This document shows, piece by piece, positions 27,693 through 34,494 of a DNA stretch of 37,710 nucleotides. Each line of letters begins with the position of its first letter. Positions within the stretch are counted from its first letter, which is position 1. Position numbers and translations under genes: made by a program. Source of the DNA: Candidatus Giovannonibacteria bacterium RIFCSPHIGHO2_12_FULL_44_22. GTDB lineage: Bacteria > Patescibacteriota > Minisyncoccia > UBA11713 > 2-01-FULL-45-33. The notes under the pieces were generated by a model. That model searched no databases, was not told where the DNA came from, and worked only from the letters and a program-made list of their open reading frames with translations. The DNA is taken from positions 1 through 37,710 of the forward strand of contig MFHU01000002.1 of assembly GCA_001778695.1 (NCBI GenBank). Direction: 5' to 3'.

Positions 27693-28971
27693 AGAAAGTT
27701 TTATAGACATAGTTCCATCGAGCGGCAAGCGCGTTATTTCAGACGTTGTTATGGCGCCAAAAAAAGAAATAACCTCCCAGCTTTTTAAAACGCCGCCACC
27801 CACTATTAAATTTTCCAAACAGGGCGGGCGCCGGGGGAAAAAGGGCCGGAGGGCTTTTATTATCTTGGCGGTTTTAATTATTTTTGCCTTAGGCAGTATA
27901 TTTTTTGCTAAAATGGAAGTGACACTGACTCCTAAAACCGCTTCTTGGAAGATAGAAAAAACTTTGATTTTAAAAAGATCCCAGGATCCGATTTTTTCTG
28001 TGTTTAGGACTCTCGCTCTGCCGGATACCAGAAGCGGTTCGTTTGTAGCTACGGAAAGAAGAACCGAGGATGCCAAAGCCGGAGGAATTGTGGTTATTTT
28101 TAATAAGTCAAAAGACGCGCAGGTTTTAATCGCTTCCACGCGTCTGGAGGCTCCCAACGGAAATATTTACCGGATTCCAAAAACAATAGTTGTGCCAGGA
28201 GCAAAATCGCAAAGCGGACAATCGGTTCCAGGATCTTTGGAAGTTGCCGTGACCGCAGACAAAGCTGGGGCAAATTATAATCTAGGGCTTACGGATTTCA
28301 CTTTGCCCGGATTAAAAGGCGGTTCGAAGTACGAATTAATTTTTGGCAGATCCAAAATAGAGATAAGCGGCGGTTCTGAAGGGGCGCGAATCGTTATTGG
28401 CAAAAGCGACCGGGATTCGGCGCTAGCTAGTTTAATAGAAAAAGCTAAAAAAGAAGCAATTTCTTTAATTTTGAAAAAAATTCCCCAAGAAGAATTTTTA
28501 CTTCCGGCATCAGTTGAGTACGCAGCGTTAAAAGAAGAAAGCATTCCGGCAGTAGGCGTTGCGGCAGATAATTTTACTTTTAATATGGAAGGCGAAATCA
28601 GAGCCGCGACAATGTCCAGAAGCGAATTAGAGACGGCTTTGCTGAAAGATAACGCTTTACTTTCTAGTTTCGACGGCGCGCCTCTTCGTATAAAAAATTT
28701 GGACAAATTAAACATCAAGCTGATAAATTATAAATTTGACGTTTCCAGCTTTACTATTCAAATTTCTGGTACAGCCGAGGTTGAAGCGGTGCTGGACCAA
28801 GCTGCCATTAAAAATAAAATAATAGAAAAAGGGATTGTTGGCGCGAGTGCGGTTTTAAGCGAATACGCCTATATTTCGCGGGCGGAAATAAGCTTCAAAC
28901 CTTTCTGGACAGGCCTATTTTACAAAAAACCTCCTAAAGACCCCAACCGTATTGACATTATTCTTCGGTAG
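27676..28971 (+). CDS. single-pass membrane protein with a baseplate-J-like domain
   Basis: A 431-aa protein: a polar cytoplasmic N-terminus (1-55, FIDIVPSSGKRVISD; KQGGRRGKKGRR), one membrane segment (about 56-76, AFIILAVLIIFALGSIFFA), then a long outside region. Residues about 130-230 (AGGIVVIFNKSKDAQVLIAS; GNIYRIPKTIVVPGAK; GSLEVAVTADKAGANYNLG) resemble the baseplate J/gp47-like domain I recall in CPR membrane proteins. The start overlaps the FtsA/PilM-like gene by 17 bp, suggesting coupled translation and a joint function in an envelope-spanning assembly. The exact role is unknown. Confidence 0.75.
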   Translation: MQKKSKESFIDIVPSSGKRVISDVVMAPKKEITSQLFKTPPPTIKFSKQGGRRGKKGRRAFIILAVLIIFALGSIFFAKMEVTLTPKTASWKIEKTLILKRSQDPIFSVFRTLALPDTRSGSFVATERRTEDAKAGGIVVIFNKSKDAQVLIASTRLEAPNGNIYRIPKTIVVPGAKSQSGQSVPGSLEVAVTADKAGANYNLGLTDFTLPGLKGGSKYELIFGRSKIEISGGSEGARIVIGKSDRDSALASLIEKAKKEAISLILKKIPQEEFLLPASVEYAALKEESIPAVGVAADNFTFNMEGEIRAATMSRSELETALLKDNALLSSFDGAPLRIKNLDKLNIKLINYKFDVSSFTIQISGTAEVEAVLDQAAIKNKIIEKGIVGASAVLSEYAYISRAEISFKPFWTGLFYKKPPKDPNRIDIILR

Positions 28972-29001
28972 CGCAAATTTTTGGAAAAAAGAAAACCTGA
29001 T

Positions 29002-29026
29002 CATTTAGACGTCCGACATCTAAATG
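29002..29026. promoter_or_regulatory. dyad upstream of the toxin-antitoxin promoter
   Basis: CATTTAGA (29002-29009) and TCTAAATG (29019-29026) are perfect 8-bp arms. With inner GTC/GAC the dyad extends to 25 bp with one mismatched pair and a single central base. It ends 13 nt before the -35 box of the 29076 gene, a good place for an autoregulatory operator. It could instead be a 3' hairpin of the 27676 gene, but no T-tract follows. Confidence 0.45.
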
Positions 29027-29039
29027 GGTAGCAAAATTA

Positions 29040-29069
29040 TTGACAACTTTTTGGGCTTCGTGCTATTTT
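29040..29069 (+). promoter_or_regulatory. promoter of the toxin-antitoxin module
   Basis: TTGACA (29040-29045), an 18-nt spacer and TATTTT (29064-29069) preceded by TGC. It ends 6 nt before ATG 29076, so the antitoxin mRNA looks leaderless. Confidence 0.65.
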
Positions 29070-29075
29070 AAATGT

Positions 29076-29252
29076 ATGGCTATAATAACCAAGAATATAG
29101 AGAAATATAAATTAGAAATAGCGCCAAAGCTTAAAGATTTTGCAAACAGGAAGAAATTCGTGGATGCGGCGTTTGGCATTTTAAAGAAAGGATTTGGCAA
29201 AAAACTTTCGGTTTTTTATGTATCTAAGATGAGGAAATCGTGGAGGTCTTAA
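29076..29252 (+). CDS. putative antitoxin, VapB-like position
   Basis: A 58-aa basic protein (MAIITKNIEKYKLEIAPKLK start) lies directly upstream of and overlaps a PIN-domain gene by 13 nt. The sequence alone does not show a classic AbrB or RHH fold. The FVDAAFGILKKGF helix and the KLSVFYVSKMRKSWRS tail could be the toxin-binding part. The call rests on position, size and coupling. An in-frame ATG at 29040 overlaps the -35 box and is rejected. Confidence 0.6.
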   Translation: MAIITKNIEKYKLEIAPKLKDFANRKKFVDAAFGILKKGFGKKLSVFYVSKMRKSWRS

Positions 29253-29629
29253 AAAGGTATTGCGTTGATTCCGATATTCTTATTGATTATTTGCGCGGTT
29301 TTGAGCCAGCGAGAAGTTTTTTATTAAAAAGCGGCGAAGAAGCCCTGCTTAACGTTAGCGTAGTAAGTATTGCCGAAATTTATGCTGGTAAGGAAACCGC
29401 AAGCGCAATAAAAAGATTGCTTATTGATCAGTTTTTAAGTAATTTTTATGTTATTGGCGTTGACGCTCAAATTGCTAAAGTTGCTGGCATAATACGGAGA
29501 GATTACAATAAGCCTTTTGCGGATGCCATTATAGCCGCTACCGCTCTGGCTTATGATTTAAAGCTAGTAACCAAAAATGTGAGGCATTTTAAAGAAATTA
29601 AAGGTTTAAATATATTAAGCCCTTATTGA
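29240..29629 (+). CDS. vapC: PIN-domain ribonuclease toxin, VapC-like
   Basis: A 129-aa PIN domain. The acidic active-site positions are D10 (CVDSDILIDYLRG), E46 (SIAEIYAG) and D95 (FADAIIAATALAYDLKLVT); N113 stands at the fourth position (KNVRHF). VapC toxins cleave tRNA or rRNA. The start is GTG 29240, with GAGGA shortly upstream, overlapping the antitoxin stop. It lies between an envelope gene pair and the infA operon. Confidence 0.88.
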   Translation: MEVLKRYCVDSDILIDYLRGFEPARSFLLKSGEEALLNVSVVSIAEIYAGKETASAIKRLLIDQFLSNFYVIGVDAQIAKVAGIIRRDYNKPFADAIIAATALAYDLKLVTKNVRHFKEIKGLNILSPY

Positions 29630-29642
29630 GCCATGAAAGTTA

Positions 29643-29671
29643 TTGACATTGTTTTTAAGTAGCGCTAATAT
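29643..29671 (+). promoter_or_regulatory. promoter of the infA ribosomal operon
   Basis: TTGACA (29643-29648), exactly 17 nt, TAATAT (29666-29671). The leader carries AAGGGGTGA (29686-29694) 6 nt before ATG 29701, so this operon has an ordinary Shine-Dalgarno, unlike most housekeeping genes here. Confidence 0.75.
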
Positions 29672-29700
29672 AGGGGAACATTCCTAAGGGGTGATTTTTA

Positions 29701-29922
29701 ATGCTAGCTTCGTCAAAAGACACAGAGATTAAAGAAGGGCAAGTAATCGAGGCGTTGCCTTCGGCAACTTTCCGTATTTTGCTCACGGATGGTCGCGAGG
29801 TTTCGGGCTATCTTTCCGGTAAGATGCGCGTTCATTATATAAAAGTGCTGGTTGGCGATAAGGTGATGGTTGAATTCAGCCCCTATGACGACGCCCGCGG
29901 GCGAATTATTAAAAGATTATAA
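29701..29922 (+). CDS. infA: translation initiation factor IF-1
   Basis: The 73-aa IF-1 is a single OB fold that binds the ribosomal A site during initiation. Recognisable parts are [52 protein letters not shown] and RGRIIKRL. Length is normal. It is the first gene of a cluster running into rpmJ, rpsM, rpsK and rpsD. Confidence 0.96.
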   Translation: MLASSKDTEIKEGQVIEALPSATFRILLTDGREVSGYLSGKMRVHYIKVLVGDKVMVEFSPYDDARGRIIKRL

Positions 29923-29923
29923 T

Positions 29924-30037
29924 ATGAGAGTAAGAGCTTCCGTAAAACCAAGATGCGCAAGTTGCAAAGTCATCCGCCGGGGTGGCCGTGTCTTTATTAC
30001 CTGCAAAAATCCGAAGCATAAACAGAGGCAAGGCTAA
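29924..30037 (+). CDS. rpmJ: 50S ribosomal protein L36
   Basis: This 37-aa gene starts with ATG 29924, one base after the infA stop. It begins [19 protein letters not shown] and ends [11 protein letters not shown], with zinc ligands C11, C14, C27 and H32. This is the complete L36 and the normal infA-rpmJ-rpsM order. Confidence 0.95.
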   Translation: MRVRASVKPRCASCKVIRRGGRVFITCKNPKHKQRQG

Positions 30038-30046
30038 ATTTATTTT

Positions 30047-30433
30047 ATGGTAAGAATCGCAGGGGTAAACATACCCGACAATAAAAAAATTCCAATATCC
30101 TTGACCTATATTTACGGCATCGGGCATCCTTTGGCCGGGAGAATTTTAACCTCCGCCAAAGTTGGTAAAGATAAGCGGGCCAAAGATTTAACTCCGCAGG
30201 AAGTTGGAAAGCTCCGCGATATTATTGAAAAAAGTTATAAAGTAGAGGGGGAGTTGAGGCGCGAGATCACTTTAAACATTAAAAGATTAAAGGATATAAA
30301 ATCCTACCGCGGGACGCGCCACATGCGGGGCTTGCCGTCCAGGGGCCAGAGGACCAAAACCAATTCCAGAACGCGCCGAGGCAATGTCAGAAAGACTATG
30401 ATGTCGGGCAAGCGTAAAATGGAGAAAAAATAA
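30047..30433 (+). CDS. rpsM: 30S ribosomal protein S13
   Basis: The 128-aa S13 sits in the 30S head and contacts the P-site tRNA. Motifs: [25 protein letters not shown] at the start; [25 protein letters not shown] near the end, with a basic tail. Its start lies 9 nt after rpmJ, no strong Shine-Dalgarno. Confidence 0.97.
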   Translation: MVRIAGVNIPDNKKIPISLTYIYGIGHPLAGRILTSAKVGKDKRAKDLTPQEVGKLRDIIEKSYKVEGELRREITLNIKRLKDIKSYRGTRHMRGLPSRGQRTKTNSRTRRGNVRKTMMSGKRKMEKK

Positions 30434-30435
30434 TT

Positions 30436-30870
30436 ATGGGTAAAAAAAGAATTATTCAAAAAGTTGATTTAACCACCGATGAAGGCCGAGCCTCCGCGGT
30501 TAAATCCACGCAGTCAAAAAAGAAATTTTCCGACGGCGTGGCTCATATCCTTTCAACTTACAATAATACGATTATTTCCATAACTAACCAAAATGGCGAT
30601 GTCATTTTATCTTCCAGCTCCGGAGCTCTGGGGTTTTCCGGCGCCAAAAAGGGGACTCCCTACGCTTCCACAAAAGTCGCCGAATTTTTGGGAGAAAAAG
30701 CCAAAGCTGTCGGTATTAAAAATTTAGGCATATTGGTAAAAGGCGTGGGTTCCGGAAGAGACGCGGCTTTGCGCTCTTTTGCCGCCCAGGGTTTTGAAAT
30801 TTACGCTATTCGCGATATTACTCCCGTACCGCATAACGGCCCGCGGGCGCCAAAACCTAGGAGAGTTTAA
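30436..30870 (+). CDS. rpsK: 30S ribosomal protein S11
   Basis: The 144-aa S11 has a Lys-rich N-terminal extension, then GVAHILSTYNNTIISITNQNG, ASTKVAEFLGEKAKAVGIKN, GVGSGRDAALRSF and the end ITPVPHNGPRAPKPRRV. The common PHNGCRPPK ending reads PHNGPRAPK. It starts 2 nt after rpsM. Confidence 0.97.
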   Translation: MGKKRIIQKVDLTTDEGRASAVKSTQSKKKFSDGVAHILSTYNNTIISITNQNGDVILSSSSGALGFSGAKKGTPYASTKVAEFLGEKAKAVGIKNLGILVKGVGSGRDAALRSFAAQGFEIYAIRDITPVPHNGPRAPKPRRV

Positions 30871-30880
30871 AAATAAAAAC

Positions 30881-31489
30881 ATGAGAACTACAATTACTTG
30901 TAAAATGTGCCGGCGCTTGGGAATGTCCATATGCGGACGCGAAAAATGCGCTTTAAAAAGAAAACCTTATCCGCCGGGAATACACGGCAAAAGCTTCCGC
31001 AGGGGCCTTTCGGAATTCGGCCAGCAACTTAAGGAAAAGCAAAAAGTGAAATTTCTTTATGGTCTGCGCGAGACGCAATTCAGAAATTATATTGATAAAG
31101 CCGTGGCCCAGCGCGCTATTCCTTCCGGAGAAGCGATTATCAGAAATTTGGAAATGCGACTGGACAATATTATTTACCGTTTGGGCTTTGCGCCGACCAG
31201 AGCTGGCGCCAGGCAGATGGTGAACCACGGGCACATTTTGGTAAATGAAAAGCGCGTGAACATTCCTTCCTATAAATTGAAAATGGGAGACGCGGTGGTT
31301 ATCCGGCCGGGAAGTTTGCAAAAAGGTGTTTTTATGAATTTGGCCATGACCATCAAAAAATACGCGCCACCTGAATGGCTGGAATTGGATAAAACAAGTT
31401 ATGCCGGCAAAGTGATCGCTTACCCATCCACAGATGCTTTAATCAGGTCTTACAATTTAAGTTCAATCGTCGAATATTATTCGCGTTAA
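30881..31489 (+). CDS. rpsD: 30S ribosomal protein S4, zinc-binding form
   Basis: The 202-aa S4 initiates 30S assembly. The start MRTTITCKMCRRLG with a following CGREKC forms a four-cysteine zinc site (C+ type). The S4 RNA-binding domain is at NLEMRLDNIIYRLGFAPTR and VNHGHILVNEKRVNIPS. ATG 30881 is chosen over an in-frame ATG at 30779, which would overlap rpsK and add non-conserved sequence. Confidence 0.96.
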   Translation: MRTTITCKMCRRLGMSICGREKCALKRKPYPPGIHGKSFRRGLSEFGQQLKEKQKVKFLYGLRETQFRNYIDKAVAQRAIPSGEAIIRNLEMRLDNIIYRLGFAPTRAGARQMVNHGHILVNEKRVNIPSYKLKMGDAVVIRPGSLQKGVFMNLAMTIKKYAPPEWLELDKTSYAGKVIAYPSTDALIRSYNLSSIVEYYSR

Positions 31490-31500
31490 TCGTTATTAAC
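31485..31500 (+). repeat. inverted repeat after rpsD
   Basis: GTTAAT (31485-31490) and ATTAAC (31495-31500) surround CGTT, starting within the rpsD stop. It may be a weak transcript end, but only an AT-rich stretch follows. Confidence 0.35.
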
Positions 31501-31505
31501 AATAA

Positions 31506-31511
31506 TTAAAT
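31506..31511 (+). promoter_or_regulatory. possible rpoA -10 box, leaderless type
   Basis: TTAAAT ends 7 nt before ATG 31519. No Shine-Dalgarno precedes rpoA, so an internal leaderless promoter is plausible in the 29-bp gap after rpsD. Confidence 0.4.
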
Positions 31512-31518
31512 AATTTTT

Positions 31519-32442
31519 ATGGACCACAATATAGTTTTACCGGCGCACACCAGAATCGTTTCTGAGGAAAATAACAAGGGGACTTACGAAATAGACGGCC
31601 TTTACCCGGGTTATGGGCACACTTTGGGCAACGCCCTCCGCCGCATTATGCTTTCTTCTTTGCCAGGAGCGGCCGTTACCAAAATAAAAATTGAAGGGGC
31701 TAGCCACGAGTTCGCTACTTTGCCGGGCGTTTTGGAGGACGTAGTTATGATTTTGCTGAATATCAAACAGCTTCGTTTTAAGCTCCACGGTTCGGGGCCG
31801 GAAACAGCGACGGTGGAAGTTAAGGGAATCAGAGAAGTAAAAGGCAAAGATATAAAATGCCCTACCCAGCTTGAGGTGATGAGCAAGGATTTGCACATTG
31901 CCACGCTCACCGAAAAAAACGCGCAATTTTCTGCCGAATTTACCGTGGAGAAAGGCATCGGTTTTGTGCCCTCCGAGGAATTGGTAAAAGATAAAGTGGC
32001 CGTGGGGGTGATTATTTTGGACGCCATTTTTACTCCCATCAGGCGCGCGACGTACGAAGTTGAAAACATGCGCGTGGGCGACCGTACCGATTACAACCGC
32101 TTAAGGCTTTTTATTGAAACGGACGGCACTATTTCCACTAGGGACGCTTTAAAAGAAGCTGTATCCATTATGAGGAAACAAATTGCCGAGATGGATATTT
32201 TTGAAAATAAAAACGGCCAAATGAAAACACCGGCAAAAAAAGAAGTTGGCGACGGCGTTTTTTCTGAAATGAAATTATCCGCCAGGACAAAAAACGCGCT
32301 CATGGCTTCCGGTTTGAAATCTCCGCTGGAGATCGCGGAAAAATCGGAAGCGGAATTGAAAGATTTTGACGGCGTGGGGGATAAGGCAGTGTCCGAAATC
32401 AAAAAAGCTCTGGCTAAATTGGGATTATTACTTAAAGAATAA
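31519..32442 (+). CDS. rpoA: RNA polymerase alpha subunit
   Basis: A 307-aa alpha subunit with the N-terminal dimerisation domains (PGYGHTLGNALRRIMLSSLPGAAVT; HEFATLPGVLEDVVMILLN; FTPIRRATYEVENMRVG; RDALKEAVSIM). It is followed by a linker and a shortened C-terminal domain (about 245-307, LSARTKNALMASGLKSPLEI and GDKAVSEIKKALAKLG). The domain that contacts activators and UP elements is present. Its stop overlaps the rplQ start by one base (TAATG). Confidence 0.97.
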   Translation: MDHNIVLPAHTRIVSEENNKGTYEIDGLYPGYGHTLGNALRRIMLSSLPGAAVTKIKIEGASHEFATLPGVLEDVVMILLNIKQLRFKLHGSGPETATVEVKGIREVKGKDIKCPTQLEVMSKDLHIATLTEKNAQFSAEFTVEKGIGFVPSEELVKDKVAVGVIILDAIFTPIRRATYEVENMRVGDRTDYNRLRLFIETDGTISTRDALKEAVSIMRKQIAEMDIFENKNGQMKTPAKKEVGDGVFSEMKLSARTKNALMASGLKSPLEIAEKSEAELKDFDGVGDKAVSEIKKALAKLGLLLKE

Positions 32443-32786
32443 TGAAAAAAAACAGGAAATTTCACAGAGAGCGGAATCAGAGACGAGCGTTTTTAAAAAG
32501 CCTGGCGGTTGCTTTGATAATGAAAGGAAAAATAAAAACGACCATGGCGCGCGCCAAAGAATTAAGAAGTGTCGCCGAAAGATTGGTTACTCATGTCAAG
32601 AGGCATCAGGCGCCCTCTGCCGAATATCGGAAGTTGAGGAAGACTTTGCCAAAAGCCGTCGCCCAGAAATTGGTGAAGGACGTTGCGCCGAAATACAAGG
32701 AAAGAAACGGCGGATACACCAGAATTACCAGGCTGCTTCCGAGAAAGGGGGATGCTGCTAAAATGGCTTTTATTGAATTTATATAA
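32442..32786 (+). CDS. rplQ: 50S ribosomal protein L17
   Basis: The 114-aa L17 starts MKKNRKFHRERNQRRAFLKS and contains KIKTTMARAKELRSVAERLVT, then YTRITRLLPRKGDAAKMAFIEF. Normal length, coupled to rpoA by a one-base overlap. Confidence 0.96.
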   Translation: MKKNRKFHRERNQRRAFLKSLAVALIMKGKIKTTMARAKELRSVAERLVTHVKRHQAPSAEYRKLRKTLPKAVAQKLVKDVAPKYKERNGGYTRITRLLPRKGDAAKMAFIEFI

Positions 32787-32790
32787 AATT

Positions 32791-33150
32791 ATGAAAAAAG
32801 AAATAATTATAGACGCCAAAAATAAACGGCTGGGAAGGATCGCGTCGGAGGTTGCCAAAGCACTCCGCGGAAAAACCGAAGCCGATTTTTTGCCCAACCG
32901 GACGGTTTTACCTAAAGTTACCGTAAAAAATGGGGGCTTGGTTGATATTTCTGAAAAAAAATTAAAAGAGAGTGAACACGCGCGCTATTCCGGCTATCCG
33001 AGCGGCAGAAAAGTAACCAGCGCCTGGGAGGTGGCCAAAAAAGACAAGCGCAAAGTTTTTCAACATGCCGTTTTGGGCATGTTGCCGCATAACCGTTTGA
33101 GAAAAATTATGATTAAGAATTTAATAATTTACCATGGCGAAGATAAATAA
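32791..33150 (+). CDS. rplM: 50S ribosomal protein L13
   Basis: The 119-aa L13 starts MKKEIIIDAKNKRLGRIASE and has the signature AVLGMLPHNRLRKIMIKNLIIYHG. It is about 20 residues shorter than in E. coli, mainly at the N-terminus and mid-loop. ATG 32791 gives the conserved start; in-frame upstream codons overlap rplQ. Confidence 0.94.
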   Translation: MKKEIIIDAKNKRLGRIASEVAKALRGKTEADFLPNRTVLPKVTVKNGGLVDISEKKLKESEHARYSGYPSGRKVTSAWEVAKKDKRKVFQHAVLGMLPHNRLRKIMIKNLIIYHGEDK

Positions 33151-33568
33151 TATAAAATATTTTGAAGCGGTGGGCCGCCGGAAAACTTCTGTGGCGCGGG
33201 TGAGGCTATTTGAGGAGAGTTTGCCTGTCGGAAAGGTAGGAACTTCTTCGCCCCAAATTTCAGTAAACGACAAGCCGCACACGATTTATTTTCCCACCGC
33301 TCCGCTTAAAAAAATCGCGGAAGAAGCTTTGAAAGCCGCGCATATTGAAGGAAATTACAGAGTTTCGGCGAAACTTTCGGGCGGTGGAATTCATTCGCAG
33401 GCCGAAGCGCTCCGGCACGGCATTTCGCGGGTGATTTTGAAAATCAATCCCGAAGAAAGAAAATCATTAAAACAATTGGGCTTTTTAAAGCGCGACCCCA
33501 GAATGAAGGAAAGGCGTAAATTCGGCCTCAAAAAAGCCCGCAAAGCCCCACAATGGGCGAAGAGATAG
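33134..33568 (+). CDS. rpsI: 30S ribosomal protein S9
   Basis: The 144-aa S9 starts MAKINNIKYFEAVGRRKTSVARVRL and ends GLKKARKAPQWAKR, the conserved tail that reaches the P site. It also has GGGIHSQAEALRHGISRVIL. Between RLFEES and QISVNDK lie about ten extra residues (LPVGKVGTSS), encoded by a diverged relative of the nusB-Nudix 20-mer. It overlaps the rplM end by 17 bp. Confidence 0.95.
   Translation: MAKINNIKYFEAVGRRKTSVARVRLFEESLPVGKVGTSSPQISVNDKPHTIYFPTAPLKKIAEEALKAAHIEGNYRVSAKLSGGGIHSQAEALRHGISRVILKINPEERKSLKQLGFLKRDPRMKERRKFGLKKARKAPQWAKR
33221..33240. repeat. diverged copy of the nusB-Nudix element in rpsI
   Basis: Aligning 33221-33240 with 11041-11060 gives 14 identical bases of 20, and the same frame is read (LPVGKVG beside LPDGKAG). 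The arms no longer pair well. Confidence 0.4.
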
Positions 33569-33588
33569 TTGCATATATATATATAATA

Positions 33589-33594
33589 TATAAT
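33589..33594 (+). promoter_or_regulatory. -10 box of the GAF gene, leaderless type
   Basis: A perfect TATAAT ends 6 nt before ATG 33601, inside a TA-rich stretch (33573-33597). A second TATAAT is at 33582-33587. Confidence 0.55.
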
Positions 33595-33600
33595 TAATGT

Positions 33601-34086
33601 ATGCAGATAGCTCCTATCCCAGAAAATGAAAAAGAGAGAATGGAGGCCGTTCATAGAATGGCTATTTTGGACACAAAGCCCGAAGAACGGTTTGATCGTT
33701 TAACTAAAGAAGCAGTAGAAAAACTAAAAGTTCCAATCTCGACGCTTACTATTTTGGACTCCAAAAGAGAATGGTTTAAATCATGTCAAGGCTTAGACCA
33801 AAAGGAGGGTGAGCGAGCCATATCATTTTGCGGGCACGCTTTGTTTGCCGAAGATATTTTTATTGTTGAGGATACTTTAAAAGATCCGCATTTTGCCGAT
33901 AATCCAATGGTTATTAGTTTTCCATTTATTAGATTTTATGCGGGAGTGGCTATTTTTGATTACAAAACAGGGCAACCCGTCGGAGTTTTTTGTGTAAAAG
34001 ATACGAAGCCCAGATTATTTAGCGCGGAAGAAATAAGTATTCTCATTGATATAGCGAATCGCGCGGAAAAAGAACTTAATAAATAA
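33601..34086 (+). CDS. stand-alone GAF domain protein
   Basis: The 161-aa protein is a single GAF domain of the type found at the N-terminus of sensor kinases and cyclases: NEKERMEAVHRMAILDTKPEE, then FDRLTKEAVEKLKVPISTLT, REWFKSCQGL, AISFCGHALF, FADNPMV and IRFYAGVAIF. No kinase, cyclase or other output domain is attached, so it presumably senses a small ligand and signals through a partner. The start is supported by the -10 box 6 nt upstream. Confidence 0.88.
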   Translation: MQIAPIPENEKERMEAVHRMAILDTKPEERFDRLTKEAVEKLKVPISTLTILDSKREWFKSCQGLDQKEGERAISFCGHALFAEDIFIVEDTLKDPHFADNPMVISFPFIRFYAGVAIFDYKTGQPVGVFCVKDTKPRLFSAEEISILIDIANRAEKELNK

Positions 34087-34098
34087 TTTTTATAGAAA

Positions 34099-34126
34099 TA
34101 AAAAAAGCCCCGTCGGATGGCGGGGC
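34099..34126 (-). terminator. rho-independent terminator
   Basis: On the minus strand GCCCCG (34126-34121) pairs with CGGGGC (34112-34107) across 8 nt, followed by a run of Ts (34106-34099). It serves the 34132 gene; TTTTTAT after the GAF stop does not make it obviously bidirectional. Confidence 0.75.
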
Positions 34127-34131
34127 AGTGG

Positions 34132-34365
34132 TCAGTTGCGTGACGCATGGATTGAGTTTTGATTTTCAAGCCAGATTACCGTGCATCTAAACTCTTTACC
34201 ATCGGGCTTTTTGATTAAGCCCTTCCAGTAATGTTCTCTATGCTCGGCTGTTTGATTATCACAAGTAAAACTGGCGAGGACCAAATCTCCATCAAGTTTC
34301 TTCTTAACAGGTACATCCATGGTACTTGCGCAAGCGGCGCTACTAAGTAGAGCTTGTTTAGCCAT
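34132..34365 (-). CDS. small protein of unknown function
   Basis: The 77-aa product starts MAKQALLSSAACASTMDVPV, a weakly hydrophobic Ala/Ser-rich start that is not a convincing signal peptide. It continues with a likely beta-rich part (LDGDLVLASFTCDNQTAEHR; KEFRCTVIWLENQNS). A strong Shine-Dalgarno (AAGGAGG, 5 nt spacer) fixes the start. It has a promoter at 34392-34420 and a terminator at 34099. I do not recognise a family. Confidence 0.7.
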   Translation of the reverse strand: MAKQALLSSAACASTMDVPVKKKLDGDLVLASFTCDNQTAEHREHYWKGLIKKPDGKEFRCTVIWLENQNSIHASRN

Positions 34366-34391
34366 AAGGGCCTCCTTTTCGATCTGTTTTT

Positions 34392-34420
34392 ATTTAAGCA
34401 AGAATCTTTGTATAAATCAA
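34392..34420 (-). promoter_or_regulatory. promoter of the 34132 small gene
   Basis: On the minus strand TTGATT (34420-34415), exactly 17 nt, TTAAAT (34397-34392) preceded by TGC. Confidence 0.55.
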
Positions 34421-34448
34421 TAGTTGAAACTTGGGTCTGCGAATTGCG

Positions 34449-34475
34449 TTAGCACTCTTGACTGGAGAGTGCTAA
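34449..34475 (+). promoter_or_regulatory. CIRCE operator of the hrcA operon
   Basis: TTAGCACTC (34449-34457), nine bases, GAGTGCTAA (34467-34475): a perfect match to the CIRCE consensus bound by HrcA. The -35 box TTGACT lies in the nine-base centre, so bound HrcA would block polymerase directly. Confidence 0.96.
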
Positions 34476-34487
34476 TTTTGCTATTAT
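34458..34487 (+). promoter_or_regulatory. hrcA operon promoter, leaderless type
   Basis: TTGACT (34458-34463), an 18-nt spacer and TATTAT (34482-34487) preceded by TGC. It ends 7 nt before ATG 34495. The other in-frame ATG at 34486 overlaps the -10 and cannot be transcribed from it. Confidence 0.7.
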
Positions 34488-34494
34488 GCCTTTT

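Noticed and set aside
27651-28157. Minus-strand frame antisense to the baseplate-J-like gene
   Set aside because: The plus strand has a conserved protein with a membrane segment and coupled start; the antisense frame shows no motif.
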